This document shows, piece by piece, positions 34,514-43,108 of a DNA stretch of 64,000 bases; within the stretch, counting starts at the first letter, position 1, and each line of letters opens with the position of its first letter. This stretch comes from an uncultured Collinsella sp. GTDB taxonomy: Bacteria; Actinomycetota; Coriobacteriia; Coriobacteriales; Coriobacteriaceae. The DNA lies in contig CAKUGH010000001.1 of assembly GCA_934654605.1 (NCBI GenBank), forward strand, positions 25,771-89,770, written 5' to 3'. Below the pieces are notes generated by a model. That model did not search any database. It saw only the letters and a program-made list of their open reading frames with translations, and was not told the DNA's origin. The translations under genes were made by a program, and so were the position numbers.

Positions 34514-36397
34514 ATGGGTACCCGTGAGCGACATATCGGCCACACGGCCGCCCGATCCGCGCCGGCGGCGGATCCCAGGGGTGGCAGGCTCTTCGCCATG
34601 CCGCGATTCCTCGTTGGCATAACGCACCTGGTGTACCGTCGCCGCGCCTTCGTCATTGCCGGCGTCATAACCGCACTATTTCTTCTGCTTTTGGCGGTCT
34701 TGCCGGCGTTATTCGCCTCTGATCCCAAGCTCTCCAGCATCGTGCCTGCCTATAGCGAGGTGTCCAAAGAAGTCGTGGACGGGCTTATCCATTCGAGCTC
34801 GATTCCGTTGCTTGTCGCTGCGATCACCTTTTCAATCTGGGGCGTGCTGGTCTACCTGCGCTGTTTGGATTACGTTTTGCGCCGGCGCCTCGTTGCCGTT
34901 GCCACCATCTGCGCCCTGTGGATGATCGAGGTCATCCTCAAGTACAAGTCGTTTACGCCGTTCTATGCCACCATACTGTGGTACCTGTACTACGTGCCCA
35001 TGACGCTCATTCCACTGCTCTATCAGCTGTGCGGCCTGCGTCTTGCGGGGGTGGAGCAGCATCGCACGGGCCGCCGCTACCGCAGCATCCTGTGGATTGT
35101 GGCCATCCTACTTATCGGTTTTGTGCTCACCAACGATTTTCACCGGCAGGTATTCCACTTTGACCGCGCAAGCGACACCTGGAGCAACGACTACACGTAC
35201 GGCTGGGGCTATTTCGCTGTCTTGGTGTGGACGGCCTTCAACTTTGTCGCCTTCTTCATTTTGGTAGGTCGGTCCTCGTCCTATCGTATCCAGCGCTTTT
35301 CGGGCACGGCGGCACTCGTGCTGCTGGGCGGCGCGTTCTTTGCCATCTCATACGCCCTACGCGTGCCTTGGGCGTGGAAACTCAACTTTTCGCTCGTCTA
35401 CTGCGTGCTGTGCGTGGTGACGCTCGAGATTTGCCTCGATTGCGGCGTTATCCCGTCGTATCACGATATCGCCGGCATCTTCGACACGCTGCCGCTCGAT
35501 CTTAAAGTGCTGACGCGCGACCTGCGGGAAGTCTATGCCACGCCGGTGTCAAAGCCAATGCCGGAGGGTGTGCGCGAGGAGCTGCGGGCCCAGGAGCATG
35601 GGCATGCCCACGCCTTTGCCGTGGCGCCCGATCCCGATGTGATGTATCGCGCCTTTCCGCTGTTGGGCGGATCGGCCCTGCTTGCCCAGGACGTGTCGGA
35701 ACTCAATGAGCTCAACCGTGAGCTGGCGCATCGTCGCATGGAATTGCAACGCCAAAATGAACTGCTCACGGCCGACTACGACCTTAAGACGCATCTGGCA
35801 GACCAAGAGGCCGAGACCCTGCTGGTCCAAGACGTTGACCAGGCGCTTGCCCGCGCACTCGACGAGATGTACGACCTGCTGAGCTCGCTGCCGCCGTTGA
35901 CCGACGAGACGTCTTCGCACAAGCGCTACCGCATGCTGCAGTGCGCCAAGATGCTCGTTGCCTATTGCAAACGCAAGGGGTCGCTCACCTTGGCGCAGCA
36001 CGGAGAGAGCGGCTTTGACCGCGACCGGATCCAGCTGATCGCCAATGAGCTGGCAAGTGACCTGCGCACTATCGATATCGACTGCGCCTCGATCATCGCC
36101 ATACGACGCCCGATGCACGCCAGCGCGGTGAGCGCGCTGTACGACTGCGTGTACGATTTTGCGTTCTTCGCCTACACCACCGACCATCCGGCGCTCATGT
36201 ATCACCTGAGCGATCATGACCGGTGCAGTGTCGAGCTGCGTGCCACGCTCTTTTCCGATGACGAGGAAGACTTGTCGCAGACGCCGGCCGCCCACGAACT
36301 CGAAAGCGCGCTGCAGGGGCGCAACGTGGCGTATCGTCTTGAGGGCGAACCCGGCCAGCTACGCATGATTGTCTTGATGCCGCGGGCGGGTGAGTGA
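34514..36397 (+). CDS. 7TM sensor-like protein without recognisable kinase domain
   Basis: A protein of up to 627 aa. About seven membrane segments between residues 45 and 300 (from AFVIAGVITALFLLLLAVLP) resemble the N-terminal 7TM module of histidine kinases. A cytoplasmic part follows with a coiled-coil-like stretch (ELNRELAHRRMELQRQNELL) and about 190 more residues in which I cannot find HisKA or ATP-binding N, G1 or G2 boxes. The start is uncertain: ATG 34598 (MPRFLVG) would remove a poor 28-residue leader, but its ribosome-binding site is weak. Its stop overlaps the start region of the histidine kinase, so it is probably that kinase's sensory partner. Confidence 0.75.
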   Translation: MGTRERHIGHTAARSAPAADPRGGRLFAMPRFLVGITHLVYRRRAFVIAGVITALFLLLLAVLPALFASDPKLSSIVPAYSEVSKEVVDGLIHSSSIPLLVAAITFSIWGVLVYLRCLDYVLRRRLVAVATICALWMIEVILKYKSFTPFYATILWYLYYVPMTLIPLLYQLCGLRLAGVEQHRTGRRYRSILWIVAILLIGFVLTNDFHRQVFHFDRASDTWSNDYTYGWGYFAVLVWTAFNFVAFFILVGRSSSYRIQRFSGTAALVLLGGAFFAISYALRVPWAWKLNFSLVYCVLCVVTLEICLDCGVIPSYHDIAGIFDTLPLDLKVLTRDLREVYATPVSKPMPEGVREELRAQEHGHAHAFAVAPDPDVMYRAFPLLGGSALLAQDVSELNELNRELAHRRMELQRQNELLTADYDLKTHLADQEAETLLVQDVDQALARALDEMYDLLSSLPPLTDETSSHKRYRMLQCAKMLVAYCKRKGSLTLAQHGESGFDRDRIQLIANELASDLRTIDIDCASIIAIRRPMHASAVSALYDCVYDFAFFAYTTDHPALMYHLSDHDRCSVELRATLFSDDEEDLSQTPAAHELESALQGRNVAYRLEGEPGQLRMIVLMPRAGE

Positions 36398-36399
36398 CG

Positions 36400-37893
36400 A
36401 TGCAGATCCCGCTTATCCTTCCCCAGATTGTCGCACTTGACGTCGTCTTTGCCCTAGCGGCGTGCCTGCAGACCATTCACGTTCCGCTCATCGCATCGCG
36501 CCGCTCGTCCTACAACCGCAAGGTGATTTGCGTCTACGAGGCGAGCCTTGTGCTGCACTTGATTATCTCGGCTGCCGTCCCGTTTGCGCTGTCTGGCTCG
36601 TATTTGGTGGCGCCGCCTCACGTCGCCGCCGAGGCGGCGGGCGCGCTGCTATGGCTCAACGCTGCGATCTTTTTCTACGGCGCGGTGCTTATGGTGCACT
36701 ATCGTCACCCCGTTATGTTGGCCGAACTGCTGCTCGTTGCCGCCGTGACGCCGCCAGTGGTTTATGCCATGGGCCCGGCATGGACCGCGGTCCTCATCGC
36801 GGAGGGCGCGTTCTTCCTGTTCCGCTCCGTCGCGGCGCTTTTGATGGATGTGCGCAACCGCCAGGAGGACATCACGGCGTTCTCGACGATCGAGACTATC
36901 AACGTGATTCCCGTGGGCATCCTGTATCTGGATCCTAAGGGCCGCCCGTTGCTCATGAATCGCTGCATGCGCAAGAACCTCGTGGAGCTTCACATGCCTA
37001 CCGACCTGCACGACATGAGCGATACGTGGAGCGGCCTTCGAAAACTCAGCACGCAGATGCCCGAGAGCAGCAAAAACCGCGTTCGAATCGACTTGGACCG
37101 CTTTGGGGAGGCGCGTGCGGTGATCGAGATTTCTTCCGCCGAGATTCGCCTATTTGTGCGCGACGATGTTATGGTTTCAGGTCGCCCCTTCGAGCGCATT
37201 ATTGGCTTGGACGTGACGGAGTACGCGCATGCCCACGACCGTCTGGCGCAGGCCAATCACCTGCTTGAGCTTGCGGGCCAAGAACTTCAGGCTCAGATCG
37301 AAGAGGTCAAGAAGGTTGCCGACAATGCGGCCTACCTGCGCATGCGTGCTCGCGTGCACGACGTGATCGGCCAGCGCCTGTCCATCCTCCATCGATATCT
37401 GGAAGAGGGACGCCTGGACGACGAATCGCTCGAGCAGATTGACCCACTGCTGCGCTCGATTGCCGCCGACCTGCGTAGCGGTGGCGACAGCGAGCCGGCG
37501 GAGCAGCTCGGCGATATCATTCATGCCTTTGGCCTGGTGAGCGTTCAGATCGATGTAGATGGATCGCTTCCGGACGATGTGCACGTTGCTGCCGCCTTTT
37601 TGCAGATTATCCGCGAGGCATCGACCAATGCCACCAAGCATGCGCAGGCCCACCAGGTCCAAGTACGCTTGTGGCAGGAGGCGCCGGACAGATGCGCCGT
37701 CGCGCGCATGACCATTTCCAACGACGGCGCACCCGCTCCCGTATCGTATCGCGAGGGAACGGGTATCCCTGGTATGAGGCATGTCGCACAAGATCTGGGC
37801 GGTAGCCTGGAGGTCCACGCCGCCCCGCCCTTTACGCTTGAGGTATCCATCCCGCTGAGCCCCGACGTCACGGTCCAAAGGAGAAGCTCATGA
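36400..37893 (+). CDS. sensor histidine kinase (NarL-partner type)
   Basis: A 497-aa kinase with five to six N-terminal membrane segments, a PAS-like segment (ETINVIPVGILYLDPKGRPL), and a HisKA_3-like helix carrying the probable phospho-acceptor His in MRARVHDVIGQRLSIL. The ATPase domain has the N box in REASTNATKHAQA and a G box in GTGIPGMRHVAQDLGG. ATG 36400 or GTG 36394 overlaps the end of the upstream sensor gene. Its stop overlaps the response regulator start by 4 bp (ATGA), so all three are one translation unit. It should phosphorylate the LuxR-type regulator next door. Confidence 0.88.
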   Translation: MQIPLILPQIVALDVVFALAACLQTIHVPLIASRRSSYNRKVICVYEASLVLHLIISAAVPFALSGSYLVAPPHVAAEAAGALLWLNAAIFFYGAVLMVHYRHPVMLAELLLVAAVTPPVVYAMGPAWTAVLIAEGAFFLFRSVAALLMDVRNRQEDITAFSTIETINVIPVGILYLDPKGRPLLMNRCMRKNLVELHMPTDLHDMSDTWSGLRKLSTQMPESSKNRVRIDLDRFGEARAVIEISSAEIRLFVRDDVMVSGRPFERIIGLDVTEYAHAHDRLAQANHLLELAGQELQAQIEEVKKVADNAAYLRMRARVHDVIGQRLSILHRYLEEGRLDDESLEQIDPLLRSIAADLRSGGDSEPAEQLGDIIHAFGLVSVQIDVDGSLPDDVHVAAAFLQIIREASTNATKHAQAHQVQVRLWQEAPDRCAVARMTISNDGAPAPVSYREGTGIPGMRHVAQDLGGSLEVHAAPPFTLEVSIPLSPDVTVQRRSS

Positions 37894-38510
37894 TTCGCGT
37901 CCTTATAGTCGAAGATCAGGCCATCTTGCGCGAGAGCCTTGCGCGCTCCGTTGGCGACCAGCCCGATATGACCGTTGTCGCCGCGATTGCCGATGCGTCC
38001 GACGCCCTCGACGTTGTGCTCAAGGAGCGTCCGGACATGATATTGATGGACGTGTGCACCGAGCACGATTCCAACGGCATCGTGGCGGCGGCGCGCATCA
38101 AGGAGCAGCTGCCCGAGTGCCGCATCATTATCATGACGGGCATGCCCGAGATTACGTTTGTGGACCAAGCGCGCGAGGCCGGCGTCGACAGCTTTGTGTA
38201 CAAAAATGTCGGCATCGACGAGCTGTTTGCCGTGATGCGCTCCACGCTGGCGGGTTACTGCACGTTTCCCAAGCCGCCCGAGAGCATCTTTTCGGGCACG
38301 GCGGCTCTCGATGACGTCGAGCTTTCAATCCTGCGTCTGGCCTGCGAAGGCAAGAGCCGTCGCGAGATCGCGGCCGAGCTGTTTATGAGCGAAGGCACCA
38401 TCAAGCGTCGCATATCCGAGATCCTGAGCAAGACCGGCTACGACAACATCATGCGCCTGGCCGTGCACGCGGTGACCGAGGGCAGCATCGTCCCCAATAT
38501 GGAACGCTAG
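37890..38510 (+). CDS. response regulator, LuxR/NarL family
   Basis: A 206-aa two-component regulator. The receiver domain has the acidic pair in VLIVEDQAIL, the phospho-acceptor Asp in MILMDVCTEHDSNG, a Thr/Ser in IIIMTGMPE and the Lys in SFVYKNVG. The C-terminal LuxR helix-turn-helix is CEGKSRREIAAELFMSEGTI. It is the last gene of the sensor / kinase / regulator operon and is followed by a strong terminator. Target genes are not evident; the nearest are the operon itself and the minus-strand lipoprotein gene. Confidence 0.92.
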   Translation: MIRVLIVEDQAILRESLARSVGDQPDMTVVAAIADASDALDVVLKERPDMILMDVCTEHDSNGIVAAARIKEQLPECRIIIMTGMPEITFVDQAREAGVDSFVYKNVGIDELFAVMRSTLAGYCTFPKPPESIFSGTAALDDVELSILRLACEGKSRREIAAELFMSEGTIKRRISEILSKTGYDNIMRLAVHAVTEGSIVPNMER

Positions 38511-38535
38511 CGCTCGTTACGCACCACCACAAAGC

Positions 38536-38573
38536 GACGGGGTCGCAGGATCAACTCCTGCGGCCCCGTCTTG
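38536..38573 (+). terminator. rho-independent terminator (probably bidirectional)
   Basis: GACGGGGTCGCAGGA (38536-38550) pairs with TCCTGCGGCCCCGTC (38556-38570), followed by TTGTGTG. It lies between the convergent response regulator and lipoprotein genes. An ACCACCACAAAG fragment (38523-38534) precedes it. Confidence 0.8.
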
Positions 38574-38618
38574 TGTGCGCGGATGTGTCCGCCAATCCGC
38601 GGCTGTCGATGTCTGCCG

Positions 38619-39461
38619 TTACGCGATGGTTGCGCTGTAGGAGGCGACGTCCTCGTAGGAATCGGTCAGATAGGCGTCGATGCCGATGGTCGTGTTGACC
38701 AGGTCGTCGAGGCTATCGAGCGTGCCGTTCGAGAACGTGAATTCCTCGGTGGCGTTGGTGCCGGGCATCAGGTGAGCCGAGAACCAGGGTTCCTTCATGG
38801 TGCCGTTGACGTTGGTCTTACCGCTGGGAGCGTAGAAGGTCAGGTCCTTGTCGCTCTTGTTGGTGATGTTGACGACAAAGCCGATGTCGCCCCAGTCGTC
38901 CTTGAACTTCTCGGTGATGGTGATGGTGCACAGGTCGTCATCGGCGACGGTGACGGCGGGGGAGATTTCGACGCTCTGGACGTCGTCGTCTTCGACGGCC
39001 TCATCGATCTCCTCTTCCTTTTCGGCTGCCTCGCGATCCTTCTTCACCGTGCCGGACAGATCCTTGTCGGACTTGGTAAAGACAAGATTGCCGTCGTCCT
39101 CTTCGAGGATGAGTTTGCCGTCCTTGAGCTTCATGTCGTGCGACTCGTCTTCGGCGGTGATGGTCACGGTGGTGGCGTCCTTTGCCTCCCATTTAAGGTC
39201 GACAACCTCAAGGAACAGGTCGAGAGCACCTGTGCCGTCTTCATCGAGAACCAGGACGCAGTGGACACCCCAATCCTCGAGCATCTTCATGTACTCATCG
39301 GTCAGCTCTTCGCCATCCACGGTTCCACCCGAGAGTTCCCAGCTGCCAACGAAGTCGGCCTTGGGGTCTTTGCCACCGCCGCTGCAGCCCGTCAGGGCAA
39401 AGGCGAGCGCCAAGACGCATGTCAGGAATGCGAGTACGGACTTTTTGAACGTTGTCTTCAT
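38619..39461 (-). CDS. lipoprotein with DUF5067-like C-terminal domain
   Basis: A 280-aa exported lipoprotein: basic start MKTTFKKS, hydrophobic VLAFLTCVLALAFALTG, and the lipidated Cys in the lipobox LTGCSGG (about residues 23-29). Then come an acidic 110-residue beta-rich region and a Glu/Asp-rich linker. The C-terminal domain (ITEKFKDDWGDIGFVVNITN ... SDKDLTFYAPSGKTNVNG) has the immunoglobulin-like pattern of DUF5067/telomere-repeat-like accessory domains. A role at the outer face of the membrane is likely; function unknown. AAGGAGGAC lies close upstream of the ATG. Confidence 0.8.
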   Translation of the reverse strand: MKTTFKKSVLAFLTCVLALAFALTGCSGGGKDPKADFVGSWELSGGTVDGEELTDEYMKMLEDWGVHCVLVLDEDGTGALDLFLEVVDLKWEAKDATTVTITAEDESHDMKLKDGKLILEEDDGNLVFTKSDKDLSGTVKKDREAAEKEEEIDEAVEDDDVQSVEISPAVTVADDDLCTITITEKFKDDWGDIGFVVNITNKSDKDLTFYAPSGKTNVNGTMKEPWFSAHLMPGTNATEEFTFSNGTLDSLDDLVNTTIGIDAYLTDSYEDVASYSATIA

Positions 39462-39541
39462 GGTGTCCTCCTTCTTGTGTGAAAACCCATAGAAGCAAAT
39501 GCGGGGGTGGCGGATCCCCCGCCAATTACCAGATAAAGGGG

Positions 39542-40783
39542 TTAGGGCCTGGGCGTTCCGCAGTTGCTGCAGAACTTGCCGCCGTTTTCGCTACCGCAGT
39601 TGGGGCAGAACCACTTGGCCGGTGCCGGGGCGGGCGCGGGGCTGCCGCACTCGGGGCAGAACTTGCCGGTGTTGGTGGCGCCGCAGCTGCAGGTCCACGT
39701 GCCGGCCGCGGGCGCGGCGGCGGGGGCCGGTGCGGGGGTGGGAGCAGGTGCCGGTTGCGGGGCGGCCTGCTGCTGCGCCTGGCCGGCGGCGAACAGCTGG
39801 CTGGCGTTCATGCCGCCCATGCCGCCTGCCATGCCCATGCCCATAAAGCCGGCCATCGCGCCGTTGGGGTTGGCCGCTGCCGCGCGCATCGCGTCGCTCT
39901 GGGCGCTGGCGATGTTGGCGGCTGCCATGGTGGGATCGCGCATGACCGCGGCCTTCTGCAGGTCCTTGATCATCTGCTCGTCTTCTTGCGAAGCGGCGAT
40001 GGAGTTGACGCCAAAGCTCACGATCTCGACGCCGCGCAGATCGCGCCAGTCGGCGGAGAGGACCTCGTTGAGCGCGCGGGCGAGCTCGGTGGTGTGGCCG
40101 GGGATGGCGCTGTAACGGATGCCCATCTCCGAGATCTTGGCAAAGGCGGGCTGCAGGGCGGTGAGCAGCTCAGACTTAAGCTGACTGTCGATCTTGTCGC
40201 GCGTGTAGCTATCGGTCACGTTGCCGCACACGTTGGTATAGAACAACAGCGGGTTGGTGATGCGATACGAATACTCGCCGTTGCAGCGCACGGAGATATC
40301 GACGTCCAGGCCAATGTTGTTATCGACCACGCGGAAGGGCACGGGCGAGGCGGTGCCGTACTTGTTGCCGATGATTTCCTTGGTGTTGATAAAGTAGACG
40401 CGTTGGTCCTTGCCCGCGTCGCCGCCGAAGGTGAAGCGGCTGCCGATATTGGCGAAGGTTTCCTTGATGGAGTCGCCCAGGTTGCCGCTAAAGACGCTCG
40501 GCTCGCTGCCGGTGTCGAAGACGAACTCGCCGGGCTCCAGCGCGACCTCGATGATCTTGCCGTTTTGCACCACGAGCATGCCCTGGCCGTCGTTGACGGC
40601 GATGACGGAGCCGTTGGAGATGACGTTGTCCTCGCCGCGCGTGTTGGAGCTGCGGCCGCCGGTGCGCTTGCTGCCCTTGCAGGCCAAGACGTCAGCGGGC
40701 ATCGATTCGCAATAGATAAATTCCTTCCACTGGTCGGCCATGACGCCGCCGGCAGCTCCCAATCCAGCTTTCAAGAGTCCCAT
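39542..40783 (-). CDS. SPFH domain protein with C-terminal zinc ribbons (YdjI-like)
   Basis: A 413-aa SPFH/band-7-type protein of the 'virion core protein' group. Residues 1-280 form the SPFH-like domain (from QWKEFIYCESMPADVLACKG to IASAQSDAMRAAAA). A Gly/Met-rich stretch and an Ala/Pro linker follow, then two CxxC-x-CxxC ribbons (CSCGATNTGKFCPECG; CPNCGSENGGKFCSNCG). B. subtilis YdjI has this plan and works with membrane-anchored zinc-ribbon partners in envelope stress. Here the adjacent gene is a zinc-ribbon membrane protein, which supports a similar membrane-scaffold role. It is likely in one transcript with the two upstream genes. Confidence 0.85.
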   Translation of the reverse strand: MGLLKAGLGAAGGVMADQWKEFIYCESMPADVLACKGSKRTGGRSSNTRGEDNVISNGSVIAVNDGQGMLVVQNGKIIEVALEPGEFVFDTGSEPSVFSGNLGDSIKETFANIGSRFTFGGDAGKDQRVYFINTKEIIGNKYGTASPVPFRVVDNNIGLDVDISVRCNGEYSYRITNPLLFYTNVCGNVTDSYTRDKIDSQLKSELLTALQPAFAKISEMGIRYSAIPGHTTELARALNEVLSADWRDLRGVEIVSFGVNSIAASQEDEQMIKDLQKAAVMRDPTMAAANIASAQSDAMRAAAANPNGAMAGFMGMGMAGGMGGMNASQLFAAGQAQQQAAPQPAPAPTPAPAPAAAPAAGTWTCSCGATNTGKFCPECGSPAPAPAPAKWFCPNCGSENGGKFCSNCGTPRP

Positions 40784-40831
40784 GGTGATCTTCCTTTCTC
40801 GTTAAAGTCGGGGTGGTATTGGTCAGAATGG

Positions 40832-42154
40832 TTAATCGTCCTTGTTGTCCTTCATGACGACGGTGGTCTCGGTATGGCTGAAGGTGTCGTGCTTTTCGAC
40901 CAGGTCGAGCTCGCCGCAGTACTCGTCGGCGTGGGTTGCCTCATTGGCTGTCTTGAGCTGGCTTACCAGCAGCACGTCTCCGATGATCACGATGATCAGC
41001 GGCGCCACGATATTGATGAGGATGCCCTCGATATCAAAGCTGAGGTAATCCGGATTGAAGGCGTATTCGCCCATAAAGAGAATCTGAGAGAGGATAAATC
41101 CGATCACAAAGAACAGCACCGAGGCGATGATGAGCTTGGGCTTGGAGCAGGGGAGCTCGCCGACCATGCGGCCGGTCTGGCCGTTCATGGCAAACAGGTA
41201 GCTCTTGCCGTTCCACGAGGTGGAGAGCATCCACACCGGGAACAGGGCGTAGTCGCTGTCTTCCCAGGTGTAGTCGAGCTGCTTGCTTTCGACCGTGGCG
41301 TCGTCGTACTCGTCGACGACGGTCTCGCGCAGGGCCGAGATCGTGCTCTCTTCCATACGGCGCTCGGCACGCGCCTTGCAGGTCTCGCAGTCCTCGTCGT
41401 AGCGGTTGGCGATGTAGCCGGGCATGTAGGCGACCGAGAACGGGCGCAGGGCGTCGTAGTCAAACGGCTCGATGGCATCCATGTGACCGTCGGGCATCTT
41501 GGACGATCCGTCGACGGGCACGCGCTCAAACGAGATATTGCCCTTGCGGTAGGCGTCGTAGTGGTCGGTGGTCGTGACGGTGCGGTCGGATTCCTCGGTT
41601 ACGGTCTCGTTGGTCGCGTCAAAGTACACTTCGCCGTCCACATGGGCGCCGTAGAGCCAAAACGGCACGTAGACGCCTTGGACCTCGTCGATATGGTTGC
41701 CGGTGACAAAGCTCTTGGGCAGCAAGATCTTGCCCTTGTAGTGCTCCTTGAGTGCGGTCATGACGTCGTCGCGCCCGAGCTTAAACGGAATCACCAGGTC
41801 GGGGGAGAAGTCGCCCGAGAGCTGACCGGGTGCCACGGCGGGGTTGCCGCAGTACGGGCAGGTGGTAACGGCGACGGTGCCGTCCGAGACCAGCTCGGCG
41901 CCGCACGACGAGCAGATATAGCCGGCGTTCTGGGCCAGTTCTTGCACCGCTTCGTCGACGGCGGGCTTGGGTGCCGCGGCTGCTGCATCGGCTTTGGCGT
42001 CTGCCTTGTCCTGGCGCTCGCGATACAGGGCCTCGACTTCCTCGACTTCAAAACGTGAGTCGCAGTAGTCGCAGACGAGCTTTTGCTCGGCGCTGGCAAA
42101 ATGCAGCGGGCCGCCACACGCGGGGCACTGATAGTTAACGCTCTCGAAGGCCAT
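40832..42154 (-). CDS. TFIIB-type zinc ribbon membrane protein
   Basis: A 440-aa protein with two N-terminal zinc ribbons: CPACGGPLHFASAEQKLVC-DYCDS (residues 9-32) and CSSCGAELVSDGTV-x-TTCPYCGN (about 76-98). A soluble domain of about 200 residues follows (PFKLGRDDVMTALKEHYKGK; VQGVYVPFWLYGAHVDGEVY), then two membrane segments near the C-terminus (IIASVLFFVIGFILSQILF; GILINIVAPLIIVIIGDVLL). The organisation resembles B. subtilis YdjG-type proteins encoded beside YdjI-like SPFH proteins. It probably anchors or assists the SPFH partner. Biochemical activity unknown. Confidence 0.8.
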   Translation of the reverse strand: MAFESVNYQCPACGGPLHFASAEQKLVCDYCDSRFEVEEVEALYRERQDKADAKADAAAAAPKPAVDEAVQELAQNAGYICSSCGAELVSDGTVAVTTCPYCGNPAVAPGQLSGDFSPDLVIPFKLGRDDVMTALKEHYKGKILLPKSFVTGNHIDEVQGVYVPFWLYGAHVDGEVYFDATNETVTEESDRTVTTTDHYDAYRKGNISFERVPVDGSSKMPDGHMDAIEPFDYDALRPFSVAYMPGYIANRYDEDCETCKARAERRMEESTISALRETVVDEYDDATVESKQLDYTWEDSDYALFPVWMLSTSWNGKSYLFAMNGQTGRMVGELPCSKPKLIIASVLFFVIGFILSQILFMGEYAFNPDYLSFDIEGILINIVAPLIIVIIGDVLLVSQLKTANEATHADEYCGELDLVEKHDTFSHTETTVVMKDNKDD

Positions 42155-42178
42155 GATCGGTCCTTTCCGTGCCGAGGG

Positions 42179-42916
42179 CTATGCGCCGATGGCGCCGCCG
42201 CAGTATTCGCAGCGCCCGCTGGCATCGGGGATGGTGGTCGCGCCGCAGAAGGGGCAGGTGACCGCGGTCTTGGGGGCCTTGGCGGCCACGACGCTGTCGC
42301 GCGTCTCCTGGCGCAGCTGCACCAGCGCGTCGCGGACTTCGGTTGCCTGACGTTTGGCCTCGCGGTACTCGATGGACCCGCGCTGATCAATGGTGGAGTC
42401 GTTCACGCGCAGATCGATCTCGGTAAAGTACGGCGTGTTGACGTGGATGGCCAGATTAAAGTCGTAATCCAGGTCGTAGCGTGGCGGGTCGTAGCTCTTG
42501 CGCTCGCCGTCCTTGGTCTCGCGATAGATCTCGGTGCGATGCTCGTCGATATCCATATCGCAGCCGAGCACCTGCGAGAACTCGATGATGTCGGGGTTGG
42601 CGTCGCGCCAGCGCGTCTGCGAGGTGATGATCAGCAGGCCCGCATCCTCGTCGAGCATGATGTTGGTGCGCCCGGCAGAAAGCGTGCGCGTGGGATTGAA
42701 CGACGCCAGGCGCTCGGCATTGGCCTCACGATAGGCGAGCTGCTCGCGGATGTCGTCCGCGGTGCTGGAGCGATAGCCGCCAAAGAAGGGGGAGAGCTTG
42801 CCGACGCACTCTTTGCACAGGTAGCCTTCGTTGATTTTGGTCTTTCCCAAAAGTCCCAGCTCGGTACCGCAAATCGCGCACTCTTTCTTCTCGAACATCT
42901 TGTCAAAGAAGCCCAT
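42179..42916 (-). CDS. DUF4428 domain protein with zinc ribbons
   Basis: A 245-aa cytoplasmic protein. The N-terminus MGFFDKMFEKKECAICGTEL with CKECVGKLSPFFGGYRSS is the DUF4428 zinc-binding signature. A middle beta-rich domain (SAGRTNIMLDEDAGLLIITS, about residues 80-180) resembles PH-like DUF4428-associated domains. The C-terminal ribbon is CPFCGATTIPDASGRCEYCG. It is the first gene of the minus-strand run DUF4428 / zinc-ribbon membrane protein / SPFH, with gaps of 24 and 48 bp, so the three are probably one operon. Function unknown; the shared zinc ribbons suggest a protein complex. Confidence 0.82.
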   Translation of the reverse strand: MGFFDKMFEKKECAICGTELGLLGKTKINEGYLCKECVGKLSPFFGGYRSSTADDIREQLAYREANAERLASFNPTRTLSAGRTNIMLDEDAGLLIITSQTRWRDANPDIIEFSQVLGCDMDIDEHRTEIYRETKDGERKSYDPPRYDLDYDFNLAIHVNTPYFTEIDLRVNDSTIDQRGSIEYREAKRQATEVRDALVQLRQETRDSVVAAKAPKTAVTCPFCGATTIPDASGRCEYCGGAIGA

Positions 42917-43040
42917 GGCTGCCTCCCATCAACAGGTAGCGTGTGTCACTTTTGATGATGGGGGAGTGCGCGATCTTTCACGATACCCAGACGGCTCAAC
43001 GAGTCTCCACAACTGGGACACATGGCCCATTTTCACCCGG

Positions 43041-43087
43041 CACTTAGGGACGTTCCTTTCCTGCCGGCACCTGGGGACACTCCTTGC
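43041..43087. repeat. GGGACGTTCC-GCCGGCA-GGGGACACTCC dispersed repeat
   Basis: One 47-bp member of a family also found at 20307-20350 (reverse), 52480-52526 and 56974-57020, with shorter versions at 7802-7941. It sits in the gap between the minus-strand DUF4428 and DUF1593 genes. Within it the centre GCCGGC is palindromic. Confidence 0.8.
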
Positions 43088-43108
43088 CGAATGTGGGCCT
43101 GCCGCTTG

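Noticed and set aside
39452-42058. Plus-strand frame of about 868 codons
   Set aside because: Opposite the SPFH and zinc-ribbon genes, whose CxxC motifs and starts are clear; the plus frame is low-complexity Ala/Gly/Val.
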